From NCBI GenBank assembly GCA_018389105.1, contig JACATO010000065.1, positions 1,445,001 to 1,509,000 on the forward strand: a DNA stretch of 64,000 bases, in the 5' to 3' direction. This document shows positions 13,380 through 25,395 of this stretch, piece after piece; the stretch's first letter is position 1, and every line of letters begins with the position of its first letter. The stretch is from Nautilus pompilius. Lineage: Eukaryota > Mollusca > Cephalopoda > Nautilida > Nautilidae. The position numbers were made by a program, and so were the translations under genes. Under the pieces are notes generated by a model. That model made no database searches. It was not told the DNA's origin and saw only the letters and a program-made list of their open reading frames with translations.

Positions 13380-14080
13380 GTGAAGCAAAATCTCAATACT
13401 GACTCAACTTGCATCTGATTTCCCTATGGCTATCTCTTTAATCCACTACCATAAGTAAATACATTTGAACTGATACTATGAAAATTCTTCTTGGATATTA
13501 CATGACTGGAGTCATAGTCCCTTTACTGATAAGTCAAGATTTAGCTATCATCATGACTTGCAGCATGTACTTATCTGGGGGGAATTTGGAACACACAACC
13601 AGCCCACAAACATCATGATGTTAAGGGATTACTACAGTGGTAAATGTAATGATCTAGACAGTAAATGTATTGAGTGGGCATAATAAGACCTGCATGTGTT
13701 TCAGGTAGGTGCAGTAAGATATAAATATGAGATTCGGAATCCCTTCAGACCATATGCAGGTACAGTTGGAGATAGCCTCATTTTAATCAATGGTAACGCT
13801 TGTCTACATAAGGCAGGTGAAATTGATCAAAATCCTCAAGACCAAACTATTACCTATATGATATGGCCAGTATGTTCTCCCAAGCTAAAATCCATTGAGA
13901 ATGTTTGAAATTCTCTAGGAAGACATGTTGTCTTTGTCAAAGATAACTCCAACTACAGACTTTTCTAAAAAGACAATGAATTCTACTGACCACTAATCTC
14001 ATTAATAGGATCAAGCACTATGCAAAACTGCCATGAGTCATGCATTGCCATCAAAGAGCTATTTACTACTTTTAATTCAT
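13380..14080 (+). mobile_element. Degraded Tc1 transposase
   Basis: In several frames one can read VIFTDESRF-like residues near 13515-13545. Then come YKYEIRNPFRPYAGTVGDSL (13722 on) and MIWPVCSPKLKSIENV followed by a stop and NSLGRHV. The last matches the Tc1 motif WPxxSPDLxPIEHVWDxLGRRV that holds the third catalytic acid. Aspartates and the PDL are altered and stops are present, so it is inactive. Confidence 0.72.
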
Positions 14081-17000
14081 TTTTATCCATGTTGTGATAA
14101 TTCCTTGTTTCCTAATCTAGTCCTGTTTGTTTCCCTATACATCCTAAAATTTATTTGTAATTTATGTATTTCTTTTGATAAAAGATGTGTTGAAGTAAAG
14201 TTTATGTTCTTCTGAATAAAACTTTAACCATTTAGTAAATAATTTGTTTTGTTTTTGTCAACTGCTTAACTTCTGGAAACTAGTATTACTGTTGAAACTA
14301 CAAAATCAATGGTAGAGGTTTTGGCAGAATTTTCCCAACATTAAACCTGTATCCTTATCATTAAGTGAATGTAACTGTCAACATCTCACTCATCATCAAG
14401 TAGCAGGAAGTGAAAAATCAGAAGAAAATTGCCAAGTGAAAGAAGTGCAGTTCAGTTAATTAAAGAAAAGTCATGTGTTATTGTCATCTACTAATAAGAT
14501 CAGACTATGATTTATCAACACCTGTTAAAGTCAACACCATTACTATAATTAAACTTCCTTAGAACTGGCTTGAATGTCTAATTATTGGGCTTCTCTTCTT
14601 GGATAACTGTTTGATAAAAATTCTGTTGAAATACTATCTTTTATTTTAGTTAGCACATTTGAAAGCAAAAAATCAGCTGTATATGTACTACTGCTAACCT
14701 GCAGAAAAAGTTTATAATATAAAATATTCAAAAAATCTTTTAGAAATTAGATTTTGCTATGCATACTGTATTTTCTCAAAACAGCCTATAGCAGTCTTCT
14801 AAGGAAAGAAAGAAAAAAAATATAGTTTATCACAACTTATTATCCTAGATGGAAACCTAATTAGAATCCACTGAAGAAACACTATTCACTAACCCCACAT
14901 ATTTTATTGATTTGTTCTATTTGCTAAACCTTACAGATCAAACTTCAATTCAAACTGGTTGCAACTCTAAACACACACACACAAACACCTACCTACCTTT
15001 TCCACATAAAATGTAATAGAAAATATTCTCACTTAACATTTCGGTAGACAAAAAAAAATCTCAGTTAGCTCCAAACAAAGCTCTTGAATTCTATATTTAT
15101 GCACCAGTGCAAAAGTGCAGCCATTGAAGACCCAGAATGTATAAATACTCTAGATAAACAAAAACAACAAACAATAAAATTTAATAGAAAATTCCACAAA
15201 ATGTGGATAAAACTCAAAGTCAGTTTGGAAACTTTATATTTTCAAAGTATAATTTAATGTTCTTTATATATAAATGTAGATTTATTTGAAAATATTGATT
15301 TGAAACATGATTTTTCATGAATGCAAAAGGGATTCTTAGAAATGTTTAATAATTAATGTGTTTCTCTACAAAAGAACTCCTTACACTACCTCCCTCCCAC
15401 TGATTGAACTGTTGTGGCTACCATACTTAAAGCAACAGTTCTAAAGAGTTATTTAAAAGACTGAATTTAAACACAGCTATCAAAAATACATTATGTTTGG
15501 AACCTTTCAATAAAACTTTTAATCTTACCATATAGAAAACCTGATAGCAAAAATCATAACTACAAATTAAAATATATCACCTAACAAATCAGAAGTTATC
15601 TTCAAGAGATTATGCTTCCCTAATATTTCAGCAAGTAACCTATGTGAGCTAACACTAAACCTACTCTACTTACAAGATGGACATTTTCTTTCATCATATA
15701 ACTAATTCAACAAATGACCATCCCTTCAATAGCAAGCCAATGACATGGAAAGTAACCACTAAAATATTTTAAATATTTACAGAAAAAATAATATATTACA
15801 TTTTTCTTGTTCATTTTTCAACAGCATTTTCATTAATTTTAATTTTCTCCAAGGGAAAGCATGATTTACTCTTGGATCTATTGTGCATATTAAGATTTTG
15901 CTTTTACCACAATCACATGCTAGCAATTATGATAATGATTGCCGAATGTGTCTGAGGCTCCATTAATGTCTATACTAAAAATCCCAAGCATAACCATAAA
16001 AATGTCACAGTCATTTCTGTCTAGCTTTAAACTGTAGGCTAGTCCACCATCCAAGTTACATCAAATGTTTATTAATAGATTCATCTACTTTAATCTTTTC
16101 TGGTTACTTCACTTATTCTTTCTGTTATCTTTCCTACTGTTCTTCTTAATTTTCACATCTTCTATTCTACATGCTTTGATGAAATCTTGATGTATCTCAA
16201 TTATGGCAGTCAGTATAACAACACCATGTACTGTATGTTGCTGATGCAAATTCCTGAACAATCCCTTTAAAAAACAAAGAAACAAACAAATTTTAAAAAA
16301 ATTTTAATGTATTTTGAAAGTAACAAATTTATTTACTTTACCAGATATTTTAAAATGTTTGTGCATTATTCATTAGTGAGAAGCTGCATTGATCTGATGA
16401 ATTTCTTACACACTGCAGTCAGTAGGAAGGGATTGTTCTGGAGACAGAAGGATGCTGGTGTATAACTACAGAGAAAGAAGTTTCTTGGTAAAAGACATTT
16501 TACTAAAAGAGCTCTGAGATCACAGAACTTATTGATTAATTTCTCACATTTCCTATCATTTCATGCTAAAATTCCAGCTGTAGCTGAGTGAATTTCTGAG
16601 CCACTTTGTTTCTTACATAGCATATAGTTACCAAACAGTAGTTATAATGTCTTAATAATATGAAAAAATGTTTTAGACTTCTTTCTTGCTTATTTAGTGA
16701 TGTTGTATGTTAATAAAATTATCCCTGATAAAAACCATGACAGATTTTAATTGGGAAATTTGACTAAAAGTAAACAACCAATAAGAAGTGGGTTAACAGA
16801 TAATCCACTACATTCTGTAATTAATAAAGTTTACTGATGACAAGCTATCCCCATTTCTAAAAAGTATAATTTAAGATTAATAGGTATGGTCATGGCTGTA
16901 ATCTTATTTCAGATGTCAGACATGTTTCATAATCCTTTTGAAAGTTTGGTGATCCAGCAAACCTTTTTTTTAAAACCAGGGATGCGCACAGGTTCCTTGT

Positions 17001-18236
17001 TTAAAAATGCTGTTTGCATAGTGATTTTGTCAGGTAAAAGCCTTCATAGAATTACGCTGCTTTTTTGCAATTGGCAAGCTAATTTCTGTTCTTAGAAAAC
17101 CTTTTTCTTTTTATTCTGACAAATATTATCCAATTATTATCCAGGTTGTTTTTTTTTTTTCTTGTCTTCCTCTGTATTTTCTCTAATAAAAAGCTGGAAG
17201 TTACATGACCATCTGTCAAAAAATGTCATCAACTGGAAGGCTCCAATATTAAATATCAGCTTTAATTACATTTGAATACAATTTTTATAAATTTTTGTAG
17301 CAACACTCATAATCAGGTGGCAGACATGCACCATAATTTAATGAAATTAAATCTACACATGAAAAGGAACCAAAGTAAAAAATCAATAAAACTAAAATAA
17401 GTCAAATTTTAAGTAGAAAACATTGAACTGATTGACAGTTTACATTATCCATTAACAGCTAATCAACTTTATATTAATGCAAATAAGCAATAACTATTGT
17501 AAACTATCTAATTATCTTTTTCTATAAAAAGTTGAAAAAAGTTTAAGAAGTTTATATCAATTCCTCTGTATTTATCTTGTAGTCAGTGTCAATTTTTACT
17601 AATAAGAAATTTAAGACCAGGAAGAAAAAAATTGTAACTTACACATGAGTTGATGTGGATTTTAATATTCATTCCTTTAGATGTAATTGATAAATCAATC
17701 AACTAAAAATATATGGCAAACTAATGCATTTCTGATAAGATAAGAACAACAATAAGTTATGGAAAGTGAATTTAATCACAGTTTTCTCAACTCACTACTA
17801 TTTCTAAATCTTATTTGGCAATCAGAATTCTTCACTGAATGCACCAAATTATTCTAAATTAATATATACTAAAAGTAACTTAAAGCCTGTATAAAAATAA
17901 ATTATTAATATGATTATAAATATATCAATTATTATTTAAAATGTGTCTTGAAAAGATACAAAAAGTTCAAAAAAGCAATGAAATATAGTGACATTAATTT
18001 ACACGTTACATTTTTATTTTAAATAAATTAACAATGTTCTGTCCAGTTCTTTAAGATATGAATCAATATTGTGGAGCACAGAAATTTTAAATGGAGTACA
18101 AACAACATATATCAATTATAGTAAAACAAACTGTTACAAAAGAAATAATTTATCAACTGAAAAATGCTTTTCTTTCCAGATACAAAGTTTTTCCTTGATT
18201 TCTGTATATAAGTATACTTCTGTTCTATTAACTTAC
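14081..18236. other. Long AT-rich stretch, no gene seen
   Basis: More than 4 kb of CpG-poor intron-like DNA with no exon carrying good splice sites on the minus strand and no recognisable element. Confidence 0.45.
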
Positions 18237-18302
18237 CTTTGCAATGTTTCTGGATTCTTGAAGCATTTCTGACAAATCAGCTGCAGCTTCTACAATAACA
18301 CT
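18237..18302 (-). CDS. FYVE gene exon C, helical segment
   Basis: This exon of 22 whole codons lies between the acceptor TTTTTACAG and a perfect donor GTAAGT. It reads SVIVEAAADLSEMLQESRNI followed by AK. The pattern is amphipathic and helical. An armadillo-type continuation is possible but not proven. Confidence 0.8.
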
Positions 18303-19319
18303 CTGTAAAAAGGAAAAAAAAGGCCATCTATTGCATTTATTACAGATTTAGTGCTTATCATATCAACATAAGTTTTCTTCCAAAATGTAGTTCTTACCTA
18401 CATGCTAAGATTCTTAGAACTGAATGCTGTATATGTGCTGCTTAAAGTACCCCCTTTCAGAACAGTAGAAAGCAAGAACAGATCTCAGAACTACTACCAT
18501 CAATCACACAGATATGACAGTCTGCATATAAGGTAATACAATGTGCCAGCAGCAGCTTGGTGAAGTGCAGAGATAATGTAAAGTGATGAAGTCAGCTTAT
18601 TACCACAAATAAACAGAAGTGGCTTGCAAGGATGGAGAGAGTGACATCTGGCAATTTGATTGGGGCAGAGGGCATGAATCCTTCTAGATTATGACTTTAC
18701 AGGTCACACTTCCAGTGATCTACCACCAACCACTTGTACATCATTGCATTAAACACTGAACCCACAGCTCACGATTCCCCGTTAATGGCAGTTAAATCTT
18801 TGTAAAGAAATCAGGGACTTGTTTTGTTAATAAATGCCCAATGAACCAAGCATTAAAAAAAATGAGAAAAATTTGTCAGATGTCAATTACAAACTAATTC
18901 TATAAAACAAATGTTAATAAAAGATGTTATAAACACCACTGTTCAAAAGTTCTGGTACACCACAGTAATTTAAAGGTATTTTTTGGATATTAGATTTATT
19001 AACTAGCATAAATATAATCAAATATCTATTTTATTATGATCCAGATTGTATACTTTTGATTCATAAAATATTCTCCTTTTGCTGCAATTACTGCCTGGCA
19101 GATTTTTGGAAGTTTTCCAATTAATTTTAAGTAATCTTTGTTAGTGCATTCCATGGCTCTTTATGAATTGCCACAATTATTAAGCCGAAAAATTGTTGTT
19201 TATGTATCACTACTTTTATTTATTTTATCCCATAGAATTTCAATGGGATCTATGTCCAGTAATTGTGGAGACCATCCCATAATAATAATAATAATAAATA
19301 ATAATATAATATAATAATA

Positions 19320-19361
<42 letters not shown>

Positions 19362-22300
19362 ATGATGATGATGATGAGTGATGATGATGATGATGATGAT
19401 GATGATGACCCAGTCAAGTTGATTTTCACATAATAATTTTGACATAGAGAAGTGTGTTTTTGGTCAATGTTTTGCAGTAAGATAAATTGTTGACCAATCA
19501 AACATAAATCCAATAGAATGGCATGGCTAAGGAGTATATTATGACAGCCTTGCTTGTTTAAGGTATTCTCATTTTTATAAAGATCACTGACTGTGTTGCT
19601 GGCAAAACAAATTCAGACATTATATTTCCTCCTCAATGCATAACAGAATGCGCAATGTGATCTTTTAACAAGTGTTCACCTACTCTGCAACAGACATAAA
19701 TTGTATGATTCAATCCAAATATTTCAAATTTGAATTCATAAGTCCACTGTTTCCACTCATCAATTGTCAAATTTTTGTGATATTTATCCAAAGCCCCTTT
19801 AGCCTAATTTCGAGGCTTTAATAGAGGTTTACATTCTTTTTTTATTCCAATTAATACAACTGATTTCAGTTTCCTTTTAACAGTAGATGCAGATATAGAA
19901 TTATTTTGTGGAACATTCAAACAGCAGTTATCTGCAAACTGGACTCTTAATGTAGCAGTTTTTGGTCTTCCTATTCTTCTACTTTAATTTTAATTTCTTG
20001 CAAAGACAGTCCTTCCTTCCTCAGTGTAAAAATAGCATTTTTCTGTTTAAAAGATAATTAAACAGTTATTTTCACACTCATATTACTGCTTTCACTTATT
20101 TTCAATTAAAATGCTTAGCACTCTTAGGTTAAAAGTAATCACCTGAGCTATAATAAATTTCTAGATAAAATATTTACATCTATTGGCTACAAGTATCAAT
20201 TCTATGATCCATACACTTACATCCATTTTGATACAATACCAAATTCAAATGAATATTTGACCATAAAATACATTTGATTAACTATTAACATATTTTGCAT
20301 TGACAAAATCATTTTGATTCTAGTTTTATGTACAAATCACAAAAAGTGTAAATTACTGTGGTGAACCCAAACCTTTTAGCAGTAGGGAGTCTTTTACAAA
20401 AGACTCGCATTTAATTATAGTCGAGTTCCATTATTTCTCATCTCGGTATTAGACTTCCTGCAACATATACCCCAGTTTCCTCTACTAAGATCAAAGATTA
20501 ATTCATGACTAATGAAATGTCTGTGTCACTATCTGTTTCAGACAGAGTTAGGGTGAAGAGACTCACCTAAATTAAAAACAGATAAAAATTCTTAAATCAA
20601 AATCAAAATCCAAAAAATAACCAATAAGTGAATTAACTGAAATACATATTACCTTATTTCTAAATTTGATATATTTTTACCTGTTGGTCAGAACATGCTT
20701 TAGCAAGGAGACCTGTAACTGGCTGACACAACTCACACACTCTTTCTGGTTTCTTAAATCCAAGATGTGGCAAAATATACTAAAAAAATATATATATATA
20801 TATGATACATATAAACCAAGTTGGCCATTAAATAGATCTTTGTCTTAAAAAAAGAATATGCTATATTCTACTGATTGATTTCAGCAATTCTTAAGTTCTA
20901 TTTTGTTATCATTGTTGCTGAATTAAATTATTCATAGACAAAATAACAAATAAATTTTTTGTTACGCTAGAAAACAATATTAAAAATGTCAAAAATGCAA
21001 GAAGCAAAATTCAACTCTAAATATTAATAATTATTCTTGCAATAAAAATATAATAAAAGAATGGCTTTTTAGTAGAACAAAAGACCAAAGTCTGTTTGAA
21101 CATTACAGAAAAATAACACAGTGTATCAAATTTTCAAAATGTTTTCAGTTATCCTGATTTTTCAATTGGTTATGGTCAGTTTGGTGAGCTGATTACTAAC
21201 ATAGCACTGTTTTTTCTAAAGTGTCAGTTTTTCACTCAGGATGTTACTTTTAAATACTTTAACACATTATTACAGATAATACAGGTACAACTAACTTTTC
21301 TCAAATCAAAAGAAACAATCATTTTAACTCATGAAAAATGTTTCTTCATTACATTTATTTAATTCTTAAGAACAGTAAAAATCTAAATTTCAGTTGCAGA
21401 AATCAAAAATGCACATGTTTTTGGGCTTTTCTTCTATGCATTGAAATATCATCATGAATTAGACCCCCAAATATAGTCACCCATCATTCTGACATCCCAT
21501 CTTCCCTGTTATCTCTTTTCCATTGTTAGGATATCTTGGTGAAATCTCTCACCATGCTCTTCACTTAAATCTCCCATGTTTTTTAAGAAATTTAGGTGAG
21601 AATGAAGGATGTGAAGCTTGAGAGACATTCTGCATTCAAGCTTTTTGTGAATCCTTGCAGTCCTTTCAAAAAACCAATCATCTTAAAATCTTCACAAACA
21701 TCCCAGTTATATTTTTTGTAGTCAATTGTCTCCAGCAGAAACTTAACATTTTCATAATCCTCCTTCATATGTACAGAATGGCCAAAGGGTATTGATGGAT
21801 ATTTGTTTCCATTGTGAGGGAGGACTGCTTTGAAACTTCTCGCTGAACTATCAATGAAGAGAAACCACCCAGCAGGATTGTACACAATACCCATTTCATA
21901 AAACAAGCTATTAATGTCACTGCAGCAGCACAATTTGCCATTCACTGAAAAGTATCTTGAGAATATTTCATGCCTCTTTCTGGATGAGGTATATTTACAA
22001 CTGCTATCCAAGAGATTCCATTCTTTCAGCTTTGATATAAGAAATTCAGCATTACATTTTGTTAAACCTAAATCTTGTACTAAGTCATCCAGTTCTTGCT
22101 GATTTGGAAAATGAGGCTTCTTTGAATTTAAGTTGGAATCATAGTTTTCAACTACAGGTGAATTTTCACTTTTTGATGATGAATCTGTTTCTTTGGATTT
22201 GGATTGTGGGTGTAGCACTGGAAGGTCATCACTGCATAGAACTGGTGCACTGGATGATGGAACATTTGGATACACAATATCATGTCATTTTTTGGTGTTC

Positions 22301-23713
22301 CTGAATCTTGACACATCCACTAGACAAAAGTAGGTCATCTATGTGATTTGTAGGCTCTCACCAAATATGAGGGATTGCAAATGGCATTGCTTTACTATCT
22401 CCTCTTAGCCATCCTTATAGTGCTGATCTGCGTGTTATACAAACCACATGAGGTGCCAATGCTTTATCTTGATCGCCAATCTTCATTCCAAAGTATGATT
22501 GATAGGCCAGTGAAATTTTATTGTTTGGTGTGATCATATGTCTTACTTGCTTTGGACCAATATAGAATCCACAAACACAACAAAATGAGTCTGCAGGGAA
22601 TTTGCATTTTTGATTTGCAGCCATTCTTATCTAATAACAGAATTAAAAAAATCACCTGTTAAATGCTTTTATTTCATACTGGGCTGAATGTGCATAAGGG
22701 TTTATATACCTTGGTTTATGGATGAAATTTCTAGAAACTTCTAGAAAGTGCTCAAATGTTCTAGAAAATTCTAGGAATTTTTAGGGTGTTTATGCACCAA
22801 TTCTATGAATTATAATAGTATAATTATTTCTAAACCAAAAAACCAATGTTAATGTATTTTCCATACAAAAATGCCATGGAAAATGTAAAAAAAAATCAAG
22901 TTACCTATTTTTGTTACCCAGTGTAAATTTAAAAAAAAAAGAAAAGTAAACAAACATAAAAAAGACAAAAAACTAGATTATTCAAAATATGCTTGTCAGT
23001 TCACTACTAATGACACAATAATGACCTTAAAATATATGTATATTTAATAGCAAAATGCAGCATGCTGATGATAATTTAGTGTTGACAAAGAATGGCTTAT
23101 AGTAGTAATTAATATTTGTTTGTTTAAATTTATCTTTTATTTTGCAAACTCGTAATAAAACTGTGATTTGGTGTTTTCAGAAACAAAGAGTAAAGCCCAC
23201 AGTAGCAAAAACATTTATTTAAATATCTAAATAAGTTTAAAAAGGTAAAATTTACTAGTATTTTCATGAAAATTTTAACTGACTTATTCCAAAAAAATAT
23301 ATTAAAAAATAATTTTTCGTTTAAAAAAAAAAAAGGTAAGTGCTTCAATGATCCACTGAAGTTCTGGCTTAGAAGCAAAGTAGCATTGCTACAAAAATTA
23401 ACAATTTTCGACACAGCTCAATGCAATCATCAGAACTTGCAACTAGAAGATTAATGTTTCTAGTCGCTTTTCTCCAGCAAATAAAAGTATTAATCTTTTG
23501 TTTCTAGAAACAAATACCTATGGTGGTATAATTTACACAAACCACAGGTGGTACACTAGCTTAGGATGCGGATTTTGAAATAGATTTACCTTTTCATTGC
23601 AGCAGTTTTTACAGAATATGTTTCCACAGGCTCGACAGTGGTGCTTTCTTCGTATTGGACCAAACTTGTTTTTACAAAGGAAGCAACTGGAAACCTCTTC
23701 ATCATCCATCCAT
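18237..23713 (-). CDS. FYVE zinc-finger protein gene, three joined exons (partial)
   Basis: Three minus-strand exons (23713-23590, 20779-20681, 18302-18237) have GT/AG borders and join in phase 0 into one frame. The first two encode a FYVE domain: a start WMDDEE (the WxxD motif), the basic loop RRKHHCRACG, and eight zinc-ligand positions in the usual CxxC, CxxC, CxxC, CxxC order ending in RVCELC. FYVE domains bind phosphatidylinositol 3-phosphate on endosomal membranes; that is family knowledge. After the domain the third exon gives a helical, alanine- and leucine-rich stretch (VEAAADLSEMLQ), as in an armadillo-like or coiled-coil region; this is inference. The gene is incomplete. Exon 23590-23713 starts with the last base of a codon, so an upstream exon probably exists but was not identified, unless translation starts at the ATG at 23709. 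Downstream exons lie to the left, one candidate at 2301-2406. I cannot assign the subfamily. Confidence 0.85.
18940..20060 (-). mobile_element. Degraded Tc1-like transposase interrupted by microsatellites
   Basis: On the minus strand, WSPQLLDIDPIEILWDKINK (19275-19215) is the Tc1 motif around the last catalytic residue. Upstream and downstream pieces follow the family order with stops. CAAAAGTTCTGGTACACCAC at 18943-18962 looks like a terminal repeat. An (AAT)n/(GAT)n tract lies inside the coding part. Confidence 0.65.
19280..19408. repeat. (AAT)n followed by (GAT)n microsatellite
   Basis: About 80 bases of imperfect AAT repeat run directly into GAT repeats. On the minus strand they translate as runs of Ile/Tyr or Ser/His, which explains the open frames here. 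Confidence 0.95.
20681..20779 (-). CDS. FYVE gene exon B, C-terminal half of FYVE domain
   Basis: This exon of 33 whole codons begins after a T-rich tract and AG and ends at GTAAAAAT. It reads YILPHLGFKKPERVCELCQP and supplies the RVC motif and the last CxxC pair that close the FYVE fold. About 2.8 kb of intron separates it from exon A. That intron contains an inserted broken gene. Confidence 0.87.
21410..22624 (-). pseudogene. Broken copy of a repeated invertebrate gene of unknown function
   Basis: The minus-strand frame 22624-22415 begins MAANQKCKFPADSFCCVCGF and contains KQVRHMITPNNK and GDQDKALAPHVVC. After shifts and stops the frame 22275-21592 continues with FPNQQELDDLVQDLGLTK, LKEWNLLDSSCKYTS, WFLFIDSSARSFKAVLPHNG, HSVHMKEDYENVKFLLETID and NWDVCEDFKMIGFLKGLQG. 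I recognise these as a recurring multi-copy protein family in invertebrate genomes, usually unnamed and probably spread by transposition. The frame then jumps to the family's C-terminal part (LKLHILHSHL-like, then GERFHQDI-like and GMSEWWV-like residues), so the middle is deleted. It sits in the intron between FYVE exons A and B. Confidence 0.7.
23590..23713 (-). CDS. FYVE gene exon A, N-terminal half of FYVE domain
   Basis: The acceptor TTTACAG lies just above 23713 and the donor GTAAAT just below 23590. The frame reads WMDDEEVSSCFLCKNKFGPI, then the signature RRKHHCRACG and a CKNCC pair. This covers the WxxD motif, the first zinc pairs and the lipid-binding basic loop. The exon ends in phase 0. 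Confidence 0.88.
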
Positions 23714-23814
23714 CTGTAAATAAAGATTCAAACAGTACCATTGTAAACCTTCTCTCTCACCTTACAGCTTTAAATGTTTCAGGGTACCAATATTCGTGAA
23801 AATGGAATTTATCT

Positions 23815-23994
23815 TTATTTGTGAGGCTTTTCTTTTGTTGGAGGACTTTCCATTTCGGAGATCCAATGGACAGATGCATATCTAACTTTGAGTTGCCCAT
23901 GAAGAGACATTAACAGCCTTAGTGCTGCATCTTCAGCTAAGGACAGTACTTCGTGGGTGGCCGTGTCCTTCCCAGATTTAACTGTCGGCGTCAT
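23815..23994 (-). CDS. Unassigned 59-codon open frame beside FYVE exon A
   Basis: A minus-strand frame runs from ATG at 23994 to TAA at 23815. It includes EVLSLAEDAALRLLMSLHGQ and YASVHWISEMES. The residue composition looks coding, but I recognise no family. It lies 100 bases upstream of FYVE exon A in the same direction. No donor inside it gives the phase 2 junction that exon A needs, so joining the two is not supported. It could be an exon in another splice form, an upstream frame or a repeat fragment. Confidence 0.25.
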   Translation of the reverse strand: MTPTVKSGKDTATHEVLSLAEDAALRLLMSLHGQLKVRYASVHWISEMESPPTKEKPHK

Positions 23995-25331
23995 TGGTGG
24001 TTATCAGGGCAGACAGTCGACATGCCGACTGTGTCTCCGAAGCCTTGCAGATAACAATGACAACCTAGTCAAAGTGTCAACTATGGCGAGACGTAGTGGA
24101 CAGTAAAACCAACACACTACCACCCTCGGTGACTATGGTCTCGGCAAAGCCTTTATAAAATGTGTAAGTAGAACGACGGAACTAAAAAAAAACATAACTT
24201 ATAGGCCATGAATTGATACTTTGCTGTGTTTTATTTAGAATAAAAGCGCAGCCAGAGGAGGCGGCGTCAGCCATCGTGTCGTCTGCTGAGAAGATACAGA
24301 GATCAAACTCCCCGGCCAAAGCAGCGACAAATGCTCTTATTTACCTCGCTTTCGCAAGAACGAATTTCGGCAAGGAATAAACATCGACGAAACCTTCCAC
24401 TTTCGCCGGGTAGATAACTTTTCCTTCTATCTTGACCGCCCCGGGAGCTGTCATCATAATCGCCGCTGTGCTGGCCTCTAGAAACAGCGGGCGTCCATGT
24501 TTGTTTACCTGGTTTCGGTTCCGCCTACGAGGACGCGTGCAACGTCAAGTCGAGGCTGAATCGAAATCGAGGCTGCTAGTCTCCAAAATTTCTTACTGTA
24601 GGCTTTCAGCTAAATTTTGTACAAATTCAGCCTTTTATTTTGTTTTAGAAATCATGAGGACACAGTTTTTAAAAATAATATTTGTAAGAAAAAAAAATGA
24701 ATATATTAAACAAAACAATGCTATGCGAACCACGCTTCTTTATAATGCTCAAACTTCACAAATTAATAATAGTAATAATAGCAAATAACTTGCCTTAATC
24801 AATTCTATACTTCAACACGTGCTCGACGGAGATAGTGTTAACTGACTGTTGGTGTATCGATATCCGATCGAATATTTATATGTGAACTAAGGGTCTTTAA
24901 TCCCCATATCGATCATGAGCGATGTCTTGCTGTTCGCTTCCACATGAAGTGCGGTGGGTGGTTCAGAGAGCATCGCCTGGTTTGTCCAAACTGCCCCAGT
25001 CGAGGGGAGGGGATGGAGATGTCGATAAAACGACCGAGAAGGAATGCACGACGAGGCGTCTGCTCACAGTATTCTTCCTTATTGTGTTCGAAAGCATCTT
25101 GCCGAGGAACGTACACGCACGGCCCGCACGGTCTTGATTGCGGAACAGCCAGCACAGGCTGTCGATATTCACCGACGAGACCGCCAAGATCATGGAAAAA
25201 CACCCGACAGCTTCCTTTCACCGCTGTCTCTTACTCTCGTTGTCGTTTTACCCGACTTCCGGGTTCGAGGAATGATCCATCACCGATCGCCTCCGACGCT
25301 AAAGCCGCCGCCAATCTGTGGAAAATATATA
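23950..25331. promoter_or_regulatory. CpG-rich divergent promoter region
   Basis: Between the minus-strand FYVE gene and the plus-strand Ly6 gene, CpG-poor DNA gives way to CpG-dense DNA. I count 15 CpG in 24241-24420, against 2 in 1-660. Many overlapping open frames on both strands between 24.4 and 25.4 kb follow from this composition and do not look like proteins. Head-to-head genes sharing a promoter is inference; no TATA box or initiator was pinned down. Confidence 0.5.
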
Positions 25332-25395
25332 ATGTCAGATTCTCACCGTCTTCTACCTGCCCAGGTATTCCTTCTCCTGCTGTGCCTAAAAATGG
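25332..25395 (+). CDS. Ly6 gene exon 1, signal peptide
   Basis: The exon encodes a short polar start and a run of leucines (VFLLLLCLKM), then stops at the strong donor GTGAGT with one base of a glycine codon left. The intron that follows is about 15.2 kb long. Confidence 0.82.

Noticed and set aside
24272-24274. Minus-strand ATG (MADAASSGCAF) as first exon of the FYVE gene
   Set aside because: The frame is attractive and lies in the CpG-rich region, but no donor in it gives the phase 2 junction that FYVE exon A requires.
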